Of a stretch of DNA of 64,000 nucleotides, positions 15,651 to 25,158 are shown one piece after another (positions within the stretch are counted from its first letter, which is position 1; every line of letters begins with the position of its first letter). Source of the stretch: Niabella sp. (lineage in GTDB: Bacteria > Bacteroidota > Bacteroidia > Chitinophagales > Chitinophagaceae); the NCBI RefSeq assembly GCF_030150205.1, contig NZ_JASLGT010000017.1, positions 1 through 64,000 on the forward strand, given 5' to 3'. A program made the position numbers and the translations under genes. The notes under the pieces were generated by a model that searched no databases, was not told the DNA's origin, and saw only the letters and a list, made by a program, of their open reading frames with translations.

Positions 15651-17611
15651 GCTATTGTTATTTCTCTTTTTAGATGGGATACCTCAAATTCGAGGTAGGC
15701 AACCACACCGGCTTCCCCCGATCCCTGCATTTCAATTTTCCCATTCATTGCTTCTATGCGGCGCTGCAGGCTTTTCAGCCCCATTCCATCCGATGCATGC
15801 GCTTCTTTTTCAAATCCAACCCCATCGTCTTCGATAGAAATTGACAGGAGCCCGTTCTGCTGTGTTAATTGCACCATTGCCTGTTTGGCTTTTGAATGTT
15901 TAATGATATTATTCAGCAATTCCTGTACAATACGATAAACCGATAATTCAAAGCTATCCGAAAAGCGGTCTATTGCGCCCCATGAGTCGTATTGAATTTG
16001 CAATCCCCTGCTGTTATTAATGCTGTTGCAATAGCGGTTCAAAGCAATGTCGAGGCCATGCTGCAATAATACTTCGGGCATCAGGTTATGTGAGGTTTTA
16101 CGAATTTCCTCTGTTGCTTCATTCAGCAGCCTCATTCCCTGCAGGTAGCTTTCGTCTTTTGAAAGTTCCCCGGCAAGCACCGTACTGCTAAAGTGCATTT
16201 TTACGGCGGCCAGCATACCGGCCACTCCATCGTGCAGGTCTTTTGCAATACGATTGCGTTCTTTCTCTTCTCCCTGCATAAGGGCTTGCAATAATTGTAA
16301 CTCTTTTTGCTGCTGAATGGATTGCAGCGCCCTGGCATGCGACATTTTTTTATACCGGGATTGCAGGTAAAGAATGGCTGCAATCAGCAGGGCTCCAACC
16401 AGGGCTGCCAAACTGTAATATATATAATTCCGGTTCTTTTGAAGTTGCAGGTCCTTTTGTGCTAACAGCAATTTGTTTTGGGACAGGATTTTCTCTTTTT
16501 GGGTCGTCTGGTATTTTAGTTCCAGCTCGGTGGCATTCCTTTTTATTTTTACATTGCTGGCACTGTCGCGGTAAATAATAAATTTTTTATAATACTCCAG
16601 TGCTTTGCCATCATCGTTCAATTGTTCATAGTCCTCCGACAAACCTTTGTAAATATCATCCAACTGTATTACTGCAGCTTTTTCCCTGCCCAGCCGCAAA
16701 GCCTGGCTGTAGTACCGGATGCTTTGTGGGTAATCTTTTGCAAGACGGTAGCCGTCTGCCAGGCCAAGCATGCCAATTAACTGGTACTGTACATCGTTAG
16801 CTGCAGTGGCGAATTCCAATGCCTTTTTTGCATGTGCAATACTTAAACCGGGCTTTTCCCATTTACGGTATACTTCCGCCAGGCTGGTATGCGCTACAGA
16901 TAAGCTATAGTCCTGGCCACGTAAAGCGGCAATACGAACTGCTTCATTTGCCTGGGATAAAGCTGTATTGAATTTCTTTTGCGACGACAAGCAATTTGCC
17001 ATCCCAAATAAGGCTTCAACCATTACAGCGGTATCCTTATTTGCTTTTGCTATTGCCGCTGCCTGTTGAAAATAGGATAATCCTTTATCAAATTCGTCGA
17101 GGTTAAAGAACAGTACCCCCATGGAACTATAGGCGTTTGACAGCAGGCGCTGAGATTTTGTGTTTTGTAGCAGGCGTATCACCTCTGTGATCCGGCTGAT
17201 CTTTTCATTTGTGTTGCCAAGCCGCTCCGCAATGGAACCAATATTCATATGTGCATACGCCAGCATATCGATCCGGTCAGTCTGTTTCAGATAAACTACC
17301 GCCGAGTCGAAATGCCTGATAGCGTCTGAGTCATTTGCCGCTTTAGCGTTTATATATCCCCGGTTGTACCACACCATACCCACCCAGTAAGGATCGTTTA
17401 ATTTTTTGCTAAGTCGCATCAGCTCATCATACAGCCTGGTTGCTTTCTTCCTGTCGGAATCAACAAAGCTGTGCGCATAATCGGCCAGTTTTTTTATTTT
17501 GGCCGAGTCGTCTCTGGCAGCCAGTATCTTTGTTTCTTCTGCATCCTGTGCCGATAGTGAAAAAAAGAAAAGAGTAAAGCAGGCAATAATGGCAATGCGT
17601 ATCCTAATCAT
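15647..17611 (-). CDS. TPR-containing sensor histidine kinase (HisKA_3 type)
   Basis: 654 residues. A signal peptide or anchor is at about 1-22. Six or so tetratricopeptide repeats lie in the periplasmic part (about 25-350; for example AYAHMNIGSIAERLGN and YSQALRLGREKAAVIQLDDIYKG). A coiled stretch leads to one membrane helix at about 395-418 (YYSLAALVGALLIAAILYL). The HisKA_3 dimerisation/phosphoacceptor helix has its His in NRIAKDLHDGVAGML, and the HATPase end has ELLNNIIKHSKAK and DDGVGFEKEAHASDGMGLKS. It pairs with the NarL-type regulator. The ligand is unknown; TPRs suggest a protein partner. Confidence 0.93.
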   Translation of the reverse strand: MIRIRIAIIACFTLFFFSLSAQDAEETKILAARDDSAKIKKLADYAHSFVDSDRKKATRLYDELMRLSKKLNDPYWVGMVWYNRGYINAKAANDSDAIRHFDSAVVYLKQTDRIDMLAYAHMNIGSIAERLGNTNEKISRITEVIRLLQNTKSQRLLSNAYSSMGVLFFNLDEFDKGLSYFQQAAAIAKANKDTAVMVEALFGMANCLSSQKKFNTALSQANEAVRIAALRGQDYSLSVAHTSLAEVYRKWEKPGLSIAHAKKALEFATAANDVQYQLIGMLGLADGYRLAKDYPQSIRYYSQALRLGREKAAVIQLDDIYKGLSEDYEQLNDDGKALEYYKKFIIYRDSASNVKIKRNATELELKYQTTQKEKILSQNKLLLAQKDLQLQKNRNYIYYSLAALVGALLIAAILYLQSRYKKMSHARALQSIQQQKELQLLQALMQGEEKERNRIAKDLHDGVAGMLAAVKMHFSSTVLAGELSKDESYLQGMRLLNEATEEIRKTSHNLMPEVLLQHGLDIALNRYCNSINNSRGLQIQYDSWGAIDRFSDSFELSVYRIVQELLNNIIKHSKAKQAMVQLTQQNGLLSISIEDDGVGFEKEAHASDGMGLKSLQRRIEAMNGKIEMQGSGEAGVVAYLEFEVSHLKREITIA

Positions 17612-17700
17612 TAAACGGGATCCTTTTAAAATTGTTGCAAAGTTAATTTCCCCGGCTCAATTGTAAAATGCTTTTTATGTATTTGTACCATTTTAAAAAT

Positions 17701-18999
17701 TTACCGGTTTTTAACCTCGCTGTACCGTACTTTAAACAGGCCCATGATGGAACTTACTTTTATTTGGTCGCCGGTGGCATTGTCAATCAGCCCGGCCTGA
17801 TCAATGCCAAACATACCTGTGAAGAATTTTTGACCGGCTTCTTCTTTTTCATCCACTGAAAAAAAGCCTCCGCTATCGCGGGTTTGCAGCCCGTCATTAA
17901 AAACGGAAACATACATTTTCTGAAAATCGGGCTCGGTGTATTCAAAGATTACGTGATTTTCTGTTTCACCCAGCATCGACCACGGATAAATGCCATCCGG
18001 TTTTACTCCTTTCTTTTTTGGCCACATAAAAGTGATCTGCGGCTCGCCCGCAGAAATACGCAGGTTTGCCAAACTGTATATATCCGTTTCCGGAACGCTC
18101 GTAGCGATACCCGGATATGTTTTCCAGGCCCCGCCATCAATACTAATCTCAATGCCCTCTGTAATAATATAAATAGTGCTGATAAGCAATACCTGTTTTC
18201 CCTGCACATTGAGCTCAAGCGTAATAGTAGCGGTTTTATTGGGCGGCGGGGTGGAAGGCGCGGTATACACCGCTGTGTTTCCCGTGCCTGTCAGTTTTCC
18301 CGGCCCATCTAAAGTCCATTTTTTGATATATTCTTTTTGCAGTCCCAGGGGCTCACCGGTGCCGGCTTCAGGAAGCATCAGCGGCACAAGAAAGTCGTCT
18401 TTGCTGGCAGGGAAAACATATTGCAATGCTTTTAGAGAAATCGATTCACCCGGACCAACTGTTTTTACAACTGGTGATAACTCCATAGATGTAACCAGCG
18501 CCCAGTCGCTAAAATGACTGGTTTGTACATTGATCGTTTTATTGATTTTATCGTTTTTGCTATTTCCGATGCAGGTCCAAATACCCTTGTCGTTCTGATA
18601 AGCGATTTCCAGTGCCTCATTGCCGGCGATCCGGCGTTCATCGGTTTTATAATGAAAGCGCAGGGTTACTTTTTTTTGAAAAGTTTTTCCATGAGGCGTA
18701 AGGCGATAACTGAACCCAATACCACTGAGGGCTGTATTTTTTAAAGGTTCGATACCGATTTCTGTTTCTTCGGTAACGGCGCCGGCAGGAAATTCCACCT
18801 CCAAACGGCCGTCTTCGCTTTGCAGCACTCCGCCGTTGGGCCCGATGAGCCCGATTACTCCATCGGAAACCGGTTCTCCCACCGGGCGGATGCTTGAAGT
18901 ATTCATTTCCGGTGGTTCCATGGTATCATTTTTTTTGCAGGAAATGACGGTGAAAAGAATAATGGCAAGGAGGCAACTTTTGAATTGAATGATAGGCAT
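17701..18999 (-). CDS. Lipoprotein with ZU5-like domain
   Basis: 432 residues. The lipoprotein signal has its Cys at 21 (FTVISCKKND). A ZU5-like segment at about 48-165 (GLIGPNGGVLQSEDGRLEVE, FPAGAVTEETEIGIEP, HFSDWALV) resembles the domain that packs against death-domain-type partners and is frequent in bacterial surface proteins. The C-terminal half (about 175-430) is beta-rich with Ig-like character and is unassigned. It probably sits at the cell envelope. Its neighbours on the same strand are also exported proteins, but gaps exceed 150 bp, so a shared operon is not certain. Confidence 0.7.
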   Translation of the reverse strand: MPIIQFKSCLLAIILFTVISCKKNDTMEPPEMNTSSIRPVGEPVSDGVIGLIGPNGGVLQSEDGRLEVEFPAGAVTEETEIGIEPLKNTALSGIGFSYRLTPHGKTFQKKVTLRFHYKTDERRIAGNEALEIAYQNDKGIWTCIGNSKNDKINKTINVQTSHFSDWALVTSMELSPVVKTVGPGESISLKALQYVFPASKDDFLVPLMLPEAGTGEPLGLQKEYIKKWTLDGPGKLTGTGNTAVYTAPSTPPPNKTATITLELNVQGKQVLLISTIYIITEGIEISIDGGAWKTYPGIATSVPETDIYSLANLRISAGEPQITFMWPKKKGVKPDGIYPWSMLGETENHVIFEYTEPDFQKMYVSVFNDGLQTRDSGGFFSVDEKEEAGQKFFTGMFGIDQAGLIDNATGDQIKVSSIMGLFKVRYSEVKNR

Positions 19000-19171
19000 G
19001 AACGAGACAATTTAAGGTTAAATGATTCCTGATGTATGAAAACAATACGGGGACGTGGTAACGTTATCCATTTTTTTGGGAAGCAATGATGGAAGCGGTA
19101 CCGGGGAAAACCGGCAATAGAATAAATGCGTATGTTTCACTTTAACTGATTGTTTTTTGTGGTGAATGGGC

Positions 19172-20473
19172 TTACAGCTTAATAAACTCCACGCGCCGGT
19201 TTTGGGCCCTCCCTTCCCGCGTTGTATTGTCGGCAACCGGTTGCGCTTCACCAAAGCCACCGGTTTCCATTCTTGATGCGGTTATTTTATACGCATTCGT
19301 AAGGGCATTTTTTACTGCAGCGGCACGGCGTTTAGAGAGCTCCAGGTTTTTTACATCGTCGCCATCACTGTCGGTATAGCCATTGATCTTTACATGTAAA
19401 GCAGCATTTTCGTGAAGTATGGATGCAATTTCCTTTAATACAGCGGCACTTTCGGGCTTTATTTTATCGGACCCGGTGTCGAATAAAATACCGCTGGTTA
19501 CCAGCTTTCCCTCTGTGATGAGTTTGCTGCGCATGTCGGGTGAACCCTCTGCAACTCTTATATTTGACACATATACGCCTGTATTTTCCTCCTGGCTGTT
19601 ATCAGACATCAGAAAGCCAAGATGATTGAAGGCGGCCCGGGGGGCAATCGCCTGCGGTATGTCATATATTTTTTCCTCATTGACCCAGCAGCGCAGCCGT
19701 TGCTTTTGCACCCAAATGGCCACGTGAAAAGGCTTCCGGTAATTGTTGCTGAATTTTTTCAGCGCTTTATTGCCTCCTTCAAAGTACATAGCACCTTCGT
19801 TGTAGCTCTGTATATAAATAGAGGAACGGTCTTCATAAGCAGGTTGCACAATTAAACTCAGTTTGCTCACTTCATTGCCACCTTGTGCATACAGGCGGGC
19901 GCTTTCTGCGCCGGGCGCCAGTTGCAGTAACTGCCATTCGAACCGGGGAAAACCGGCCCCGAAATCCGGCTCATCATTATTGACATAGGTCAGCAGCATA
20001 TCAAATTCAACCGTAAAGTTCTCTGGCAGCTTTTTGATTTCGGCCGATACAAACGCACCAATAAACATCCGCATCCATTTATTGGGTAATCCTTCAATGG
20101 TAACGGTTTCGCCCCGGTTATTAGTGGCCCATTGTATGGGAAATTCTCCAATTACATCCTGTGAAAAATCTTCCGCATACCGCACATTTTCACCCCGCAC
20201 AAAATCGTAGGTTGAATAACTTCTGAAGGCGATACCGGGCTCACTATCCGGGCGAACCGCTGCGGCTTCTTTTTTGTCGTTATGAACGCGGTCTGTGGCT
20301 TCCGGTTTTTCTTGAATTGCTGCTTCCGCTTGGTCGATGACCTTGTCCATGGCCTGGTCCGTACGCTGCTCTGCACGGTTTTTTACTTTGTCTTTGAATT
20401 TGTTTAAAACATCCTGGGTTTGACCGGCAAACGGGACGGCCAACGCAAGCAGTATTACAATGATTCTTTTCAT
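19172..20473 (-). CDS. OmpA-family outer-membrane protein
   Basis: 433 residues from the start at MKRIIVILL; an upstream in-frame ATG adds 11 residues that spoil the signal peptide. The signal peptide covers about 1-20 (PFAGQTQ). A charged coiled-coil-like stretch covers about 21-70 (LNKFKDKVKNRAEQRTDQA). A concanavalin-like beta domain is plausible at about 90-320. The C-terminal OmpA peptidoglycan-binding domain covers about 325-433 (GILFDTGSDKIKPESAAVLK, INGYTDSDGDD, LSKRRAAAVKNAL, RRVEF), with the diaminopimelate-binding Asp and Arg positions in place. It links the outer membrane to the cell wall. Confidence 0.88.
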   Translation of the reverse strand: MKRIIVILLALAVPFAGQTQDVLNKFKDKVKNRAEQRTDQAMDKVIDQAEAAIQEKPEATDRVHNDKKEAAAVRPDSEPGIAFRSYSTYDFVRGENVRYAEDFSQDVIGEFPIQWATNNRGETVTIEGLPNKWMRMFIGAFVSAEIKKLPENFTVEFDMLLTYVNNDEPDFGAGFPRFEWQLLQLAPGAESARLYAQGGNEVSKLSLIVQPAYEDRSSIYIQSYNEGAMYFEGGNKALKKFSNNYRKPFHVAIWVQKQRLRCWVNEEKIYDIPQAIAPRAAFNHLGFLMSDNSQEENTGVYVSNIRVAEGSPDMRSKLITEGKLVTSGILFDTGSDKIKPESAAVLKEIASILHENAALHVKINGYTDSDGDDVKNLELSKRRAAAVKNALTNAYKITASRMETGGFGEAQPVADNTTREGRAQNRRVEFIKL

Positions 20474-20583
20474 TTGATGTTGTTTGATCACACAAAATAA
20501 ATTCATGTCAGCCGTCTGTTTGTGCGAAGGAATACGGATCTTCAGATATACGTAGTAGTACGTAGAAAGCAGGACCGGTGCCT

Positions 20584-21498
20584 TTATTTACGCATGAAAA
20601 AATGACCAATGCGCTGTTCATTGAACAGTATTTCGCCCCGCTCCAGCAGGATCATTTCCATCCAGATCATGCGCTCTATCGATTCCAGGGCCCTTGCCTG
20701 CACATCGGCCATTAAAGGCAACAGCAGTTGCTGTGTATCCGGGCTTAATTGCTGTCCATAATTAATTTGCAGCAGTAATTGCTGTAATACAGCAATACTT
20801 TTGCTATATTTCTGAAAAGAGGATGACCATGCAACGCAGTGCCGGCTATACAACGCATTTTGAAATAACGTTTTTTCCCTGATCATTTGCGCGGATAAAG
20901 CCGCCTGTTTTTTTTCATCTTTCTGTAATCCGTATTCCGTTTGTACTACCGGGATTTCATCCTGCAGCTTTTGATTTTTGGATTCCCATTGGGCGGTCTT
21001 CTGAATAAGTTCCTTTTGAAAGCCGTCGTATTGCTTATAATAGCTTTGCCAGTCGAAATTTTTCTCCAATTCCGCCAACCGGGACACGATGTTTTTGATT
21101 GCCGGGCCTAGAGACGCCGCTTTTTTGAGGGCCAGCGGCCCCGCCGGCGGACGGAGCATTAATTTTAGCTTTTCATCGTCATACTGAACTTTATAGCTCA
21201 TGTCCTTGCGGGGATGCCCGCGGATTTTTCTTTTTATTTCTTCATCATGAATGTCCGCTATCCAGGCGTTTACCTTTTCAAACGGCGGGTTCAAAGCCTC
21301 ATTATAGCTAAATTCTTCCCCGTGTTTTGTTGTTTTTGTATATCGCCGGTGCACTTCTTCCGGCAAACAGGGTAACTGCGGTACCGATTGCACAAAGATT
21401 GCTATATCCGTTTTTATCAGCTTTTGTGCTTTTGTGGCAACAGCTGCCAGCAAGGTCATAATTGCAAGGCAGCTGTAGCGCAGGATTATATTGGCCAT
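20584..21498 (-). CDS. Hypothetical exported protein, helical
   Basis: About 304 residues from the ATG at 21498, which puts a good signal peptide first (LRYSCLAIMTLLAAVATKAQ). A longer frame from 21555 would overlap the upstream gene. The mature protein is rich in Lys, Gln and Glu, with predicted long helices (for example LAELEKNFDWQSYYKQYDGF and AQWESKNQKLQDEIP). I recognise no family. It lies downstream of a lipoprotein gene on the same strand (35 bp gap), and the two may form an operon. Confidence 0.65.
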   Translation of the reverse strand: MANIILRYSCLAIMTLLAAVATKAQKLIKTDIAIFVQSVPQLPCLPEEVHRRYTKTTKHGEEFSYNEALNPPFEKVNAWIADIHDEEIKRKIRGHPRKDMSYKVQYDDEKLKLMLRPPAGPLALKKAASLGPAIKNIVSRLAELEKNFDWQSYYKQYDGFQKELIQKTAQWESKNQKLQDEIPVVQTEYGLQKDEKKQAALSAQMIREKTLFQNALYSRHCVAWSSSFQKYSKSIAVLQQLLLQINYGQQLSPDTQQLLLPLMADVQARALESIERMIWMEMILLERGEILFNEQRIGHFFMRK

Positions 21499-21532
21499 GG
21501 ATTGAATATGCTTTTTGAAAAAGCAGGGAGGC

Positions 21533-22114
21533 TTATTGCGCATAACTGTAAACAAAAACCGGATCCAGCTTTAATGCATCGTTTGCCTCGTAAATATAGA
21601 GTAATGTCTTTCCCGCGAATATTTTTGTCTCCCATAAATAAGTTTCCTGTTTAAGTTCATCCGTTGTGGCCATACGTTCCGTGCTCCCATTATTGCTACA
21701 TCCTTTTTTGACGGTTCTGAACCTTCCTTCTACCGGGTATAGCGTAAGCTTATCGGTGCCTTCGAAAGTGATCGTGCCTTTTTTTGTAGTATATATCTCC
21801 GTAACACAGTTACCGGCGTTTCGCATACCCAGGTATTGGGTGAATTCAAATCGCCCTTTACCGTTTACTTCGGCGAAGCGATATTCTCTGGCTGCTTCCG
21901 TAGCATTGCCTACCTGATGTCCGTCACGGTCGTAGTAGGAAATGGGGCCAATACTGCCCCAGAACCAAAGTCCGCCGTTTATTTCAGCAGGAATGGCAGT
22001 AGCCGGGGAACTGCCGTACAAATCATGTTGCAGGCTTTCAGATTTTTTGCACGAAAGTGTGGCCAGGAACAAAGCAAAACAGACCAGGCATACAGAATAG
22101 ATTCTTCTTTGCAT
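21533..22114 (-). CDS. Hypothetical lipoprotein
   Basis: 193 residues. The lipoprotein signal has its Cys at 22 (FLATLSCKKSES). The mature part is beta-strand-rich with a Gly/Trp motif (GGLWFWGSIGPISYYD) and repeated short strands like a small lipocalin- or DUF-type barrel. It contains two further Cys (NCVTEIYTT, KKGCSNNG) that could form a disulfide. The function is unknown; it is a likely partner of the downstream exported protein. Confidence 0.65.
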   Translation of the reverse strand: MQRRIYSVCLVCFALFLATLSCKKSESLQHDLYGSSPATAIPAEINGGLWFWGSIGPISYYDRDGHQVGNATEAAREYRFAEVNGKGRFEFTQYLGMRNAGNCVTEIYTTKKGTITFEGTDKLTLYPVEGRFRTVKKGCSNNGSTERMATTDELKQETYLWETKIFAGKTLLYIYEANDALKLDPVFVYSYAQ

Positions 22115-22275
22115 ATTATATTTTTGAATTGCAAAATAAGGCGGTGCCCTGCTTTTGTTTGATAGTAGAAAGGCGTAATTGTAAAACTCAGTAGAAATAC
22201 GTATAAGGAGGAGGCGATCTGTTTTGATCTTTTTCCTTTGTAAAGCCTTATCTTGACGCCTTAATCAATTATACC

Positions 22276-22773
22276 ATGTTTGACCGAACCTTGATTAACG
22301 ATCATTTTGTAATAAAAAAGGGGCGCCGGGAAGATCTGGCTGCGTTGCAGGAACTTTATGTAGAAACCATAAGGAATGTTTGCAGTGCCGATTATGACAC
22401 CCGGCAGATTAACATGTGGGCATCGGGCGTTGAAAACAAAAAACGATGGAACGATGTTTTGACGGAGCAGCTTGTTTTGGTTGCCTGGAAAGATGATAAA
22501 ATTGTGGGATTTATTACACTGGCCAACGGAAACTATGTTGATCTCCTGTTTGTTCACAAAGATCACCAGCGACAGGGGATTGCGCAGATACTGCTTGCCA
22601 GTATAGAGGCCGAAGCCGGGAAGTTGCAGCAGACGGTTTTAAGCGCTGATGTAAGCAAAACAGCAAAGCCGTTTTTTATAAATAATGGTTTTAAGGTCCT
22701 GGAAGAACAAACCGTTAATATAAAGGGAACAGATTTGACGAACTATAAGATGTCAAAAAGTTTAAAAATCTAA
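22276..22773 (+). CDS. GNAT-family N-acetyltransferase
   Basis: 165 residues, one GNAT fold. Motif A is VDLLFVHKDHQRQGIAQILL with the acetyl-CoA pyrophosphate loop HQRQGIA (R-x-x-G-x-A type), and motif B is FFINNGFKVLEEQ. The N-terminus (IKKGRREDLAALQELYVETI) fits the family. The acceptor substrate is unknown. It is divergent from the lipoprotein gene, with about 160 bp between for promoters. Confidence 0.88.
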   Translation: MFDRTLINDHFVIKKGRREDLAALQELYVETIRNVCSADYDTRQINMWASGVENKKRWNDVLTEQLVLVAWKDDKIVGFITLANGNYVDLLFVHKDHQRQGIAQILLASIEAEAGKLQQTVLSADVSKTAKPFFINNGFKVLEEQTVNIKGTDLTNYKMSKSLKI

Positions 22774-22987
22774 AGCCGGTCGTCAATTGATGAAGCGAAT
22801 AAGTTTGCAAATTTTAGGAATTGATGCCCGCTATGTAAAGTCATTATCAACCGGTTTGTATTGGGGGGTACCCTACGATGCCGGCTTTGGGACCTGCCTG
22901 CTGCTATATGCGGTTGATTATCATTTGCTTTTTTTTATTTTGAACGGTAGGCATAGATATTGCGTATATAAATTTAAAGCTAAGTGT

Positions 22988-23173
22988 ATGAACGTGAAAC
23001 GCATTTTTGGAACCATCCTTACCGTTTTAGGTATCATTGGGTTAATTTATACCGGGTATGAGCTGATCAATAAAAGTACCAGCTACAGATCACTGATTGT
23101 TATCGGTGTTATTGGATTGATCTTTTTTTCTTCTGGTATAGGCCTTGTAAAAAATACAAAAGACGAAGCCTGA
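22988..23173 (+). CDS. Small two-helix membrane protein
   Basis: 61 residues from ATG 22988: a short basic N-terminus (MNVKRIF), membrane helix 1 (TILTVLGIIGLIYTGY), a polar hairpin (ELINKSTSY), then membrane helix 2 (LIVIGVIGLIFFSSGIGLV) and a charged tail. An in-frame start at 22787 would add 67 residues of poor composition and was not used. Such small hydrophobic proteins are common in Bacteroidota; the function is unknown. Confidence 0.6.
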   Translation: MNVKRIFGTILTVLGIIGLIYTGYELINKSTSYRSLIVIGVIGLIFFSSGIGLVKNTKDEA

Positions 23174-23407
23174 AAAGGATGTCTTCATTAACGGATAGCC
23201 GGAAGGGAGCCCGGCCGGTATTATCCGTTCTTTAGATGCCATAAAGAATCCTTTGGGGAAGTAAAAGGTTTGCGTAGCTGCAGCAACCGCTCGGGTACCG
23301 GTTTGTTATTGTTCCTGTTTTTCAACGTCGGCACTTTTCTTTTATGCAGCACCAACGGCGAATATGTAAAAGTTTTTGTAACTTGGCCGCAAGAACGATT
23401 GGGTGCT

Positions 23408-23992
23408 GTGAATACCTTTAATATTGAAAACGAATTACTACTCAGAATAAGTCATGGCGATCAGGATGCTTTTAAGGCCGTCTATGATCGGTTCCATGAG
23501 CAGGTATACACGTTCTCGCTATGGTATCTTAAATCCGAGACCGAAGCAGAAGAAGTTGTGCAGGAGGTTTTTTTAAAGTTATGGCAGCTTGGTGCCGGAT
23601 GCGCCAACATTGAGCACCTGGCTGCTTTCCTCAGAACACTTACCCGTAACCGTTCGCTGGATATTCTTCGCAGCAGGGCCAGGAAGCACCGGGCAGATAC
23701 CGCGCTCGCCGCAAACAGGCAGGTCACCCACAATGATACGGAAGAACAGGTGTTGTTGAACGATGCAAAAAAAATATTGGAAGAAGCGATTAACCTGCTG
23801 CCGGAACAGCAAAAACGCGTGTACCGGTTGTGCGGCCAGCAGGGATTGAAGAATGATGAAGTAGCAAAACAGCTCAATTTGTCACCACTTACGGTGCGTA
23901 CTCATATGAAACTGGCATTGCGGTCGTTGCGGGCCCACCTGGTTAAGCACACCGATGCAGTGATGATACTGCTCTTATTGAAATTATTTTAA
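23408..23992 (+). CDS. ECF RNA polymerase sigma factor, FecI-like (locus 2)
   Basis: About 194 residues from GTG 23408. A longer frame from 23270 adds a hydrophobic lead that does not fit a sigma factor. Region 2 is FKAVYDRFHEQVYTFSLWYL with the core-binding EEVVQEVFLKLW. Region 4 is LLPEQQKRVYRLCGQQGLKN with the HTH DEVAKQLNLSPLTVRTHM. It is the first gene of the second xylan-type locus. An ECF-type promoter element lies directly after its stop codon. Confidence 0.87.
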   Translation: MNTFNIENELLLRISHGDQDAFKAVYDRFHEQVYTFSLWYLKSETEAEEVVQEVFLKLWQLGAGCANIEHLAAFLRTLTRNRSLDILRSRARKHRADTALAANRQVTHNDTEEQVLLNDAKKILEEAINLLPEQQKRVYRLCGQQGLKNDEVAKQLNLSPLTVRTHMKLALRSLRAHLVKHTDAVMILLLLKLF

Positions 23993-23998
23993 TTTTTG

Positions 23999-24036
23999 TT
24001 ACCCACTTTTTACTTTCCGAACGTCATCTGTATAGG
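23999..24036 (+). promoter_or_regulatory. ECF-type promoter, copy A
   Basis: TTACCCACTTTTTA followed by cTTTCCGaaCGTCatctgtatagg. The same arrangement recurs at 25159. The CCCA block and the CGTC/TATA block fit the -35/-10 layout of FecI-like (Bacteroidota ECF) promoters. It would transcribe 24083 onward under the sigma factor just upstream. Confidence 0.6.
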
Positions 24037-24082
24037 AATCCTATTGTTGGTTGCCCCGGTTTAACAAAGCCAGGTACTATAG

Positions 24083-25144
24083 ATGATTAAAAGAATAACT
24101 TTTTTGCTATTGCTTCCGGCCGTATTGCTGTCGGCGATTCCCGGATTGGCCCAGGAAAAGGATGGCTATATAACCAACCCGGCTTTCAGTTTTCGTACGG
24201 ATAAGGGCCTGCTTTTAAACGTTCAATTGCTTTCAGATCCGGAAAAAATGCCCGCTTTATATGCTGCACAGATCATTACCACGGTATGTTCCGATAGCCT
24301 CTGTAAACCGGTTAATTTACGGGTTTACTGGAATTTACTGGGGCATTTTGTGGATTATAAAACGCCGGAAAACCAGCCGCTTACTAAATTTGATCATGTA
24401 GTATTTACAGCCGCCGATCATAAAAAGCTGCATGTTATACTGGCAGACGATCGCTCCATGCTTAAGGATTATGAGGCGGAAGATATGATAGACCGTAGCG
24501 TTAAAGTATATTCGGGCAAGGTTGACGGTGTAACGGGTGCCACCAGTAAGTCGTTCCAGGATGTAGTGGTACCGGGAGCCGTTTATACGGTACATACATT
24601 GTGGCATATTGTGAACGGGCCGGTTGCTGCCCGGATATTGGAACATACCCGGAAGTTATTAGACGATCGTTTGATCCGATCGATGCTGACATCGGGAAAT
24701 GTAGATTACCAGCGCTTCATTCTAACGGAACTGCCGGATGCCCAACTCAAAAATTTTGTGCCCGATATCATTGGGCTCATTGCCGGTAAGGATGAATGGA
24801 TACCCCTTCTGGCATTGGAGAAAATTCCCGGTGCGCGCTGGAAAGATGCTGCTGCCCAGCAATTAATACTGCATAATTTTCCCGGCCTGCGCCTTGAAGT
24901 TCAGAATACCTTACTGCAGAAACTTAAGGAGCAGCCGCTTCATACAGCAGCGCTGAAAATACTGGTGCACAGCCTGGATAAACTGGATAAGCACCAGGTT
25001 GATAAGGTCTTTGATTTACTTGCAACTAATATTTTATTTATTGACGAGGCACTGGAAAAAGACTTGTCAGCACAGGCAGGTTCAAACCCACTCATAGCCC
25101 CCAGGGTTGATGAAATTTTAAAAAGTGCCAGGCGCCGGCCATAA
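24083..25144 (+). CDS. Exported protein of unknown function between sigma and anti-sigma genes
   Basis: 353 residues. A signal peptide covers about 1-23 (AIPGLAQ). A Cys pair (VCSDSLCKP, Cys69 and Cys74) lies in the first domain. At 148-157 is DGVTGATSKS, reminiscent of the D-x-x-(S/T)-G-A-T signature of FMN-binding (RnfG/NqrC/NosR-type) domains. Lys156 sits where the flavin-bearing Thr would be, so covalent FMN is doubtful. The C-terminal third is all-helical with HEAT-like spacing. It lies between the sigma and FecR genes with its own ECF-type promoter, so it is probably part of the locus-2 response. The function is unassigned. Confidence 0.65.
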   Translation: MIKRITFLLLLPAVLLSAIPGLAQEKDGYITNPAFSFRTDKGLLLNVQLLSDPEKMPALYAAQIITTVCSDSLCKPVNLRVYWNLLGHFVDYKTPENQPLTKFDHVVFTAADHKKLHVILADDRSMLKDYEAEDMIDRSVKVYSGKVDGVTGATSKSFQDVVVPGAVYTVHTLWHIVNGPVAARILEHTRKLLDDRLIRSMLTSGNVDYQRFILTELPDAQLKNFVPDIIGLIAGKDEWIPLLALEKIPGARWKDAAAQQLILHNFPGLRLEVQNTLLQKLKEQPLHTAALKILVHSLDKLDKHQVDKVFDLLATNILFIDEALEKDLSAQAGSNPLIAPRVDEILKSARRRP

Positions 25145-25158
25145 TTTTTATTTCTTCA

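Noticed and set aside
22787..22987. In-frame upstream extension of the small membrane protein
   Set aside because: The extra 67 residues have poor composition and no signal; ATG 22988 gives a clean two-helix protein.
23270..23407. Upstream extension of the locus-2 sigma factor
   Set aside because: The added hydrophobic 46 residues do not fit sigma factors; the domain begins right after the GTG at 23408.
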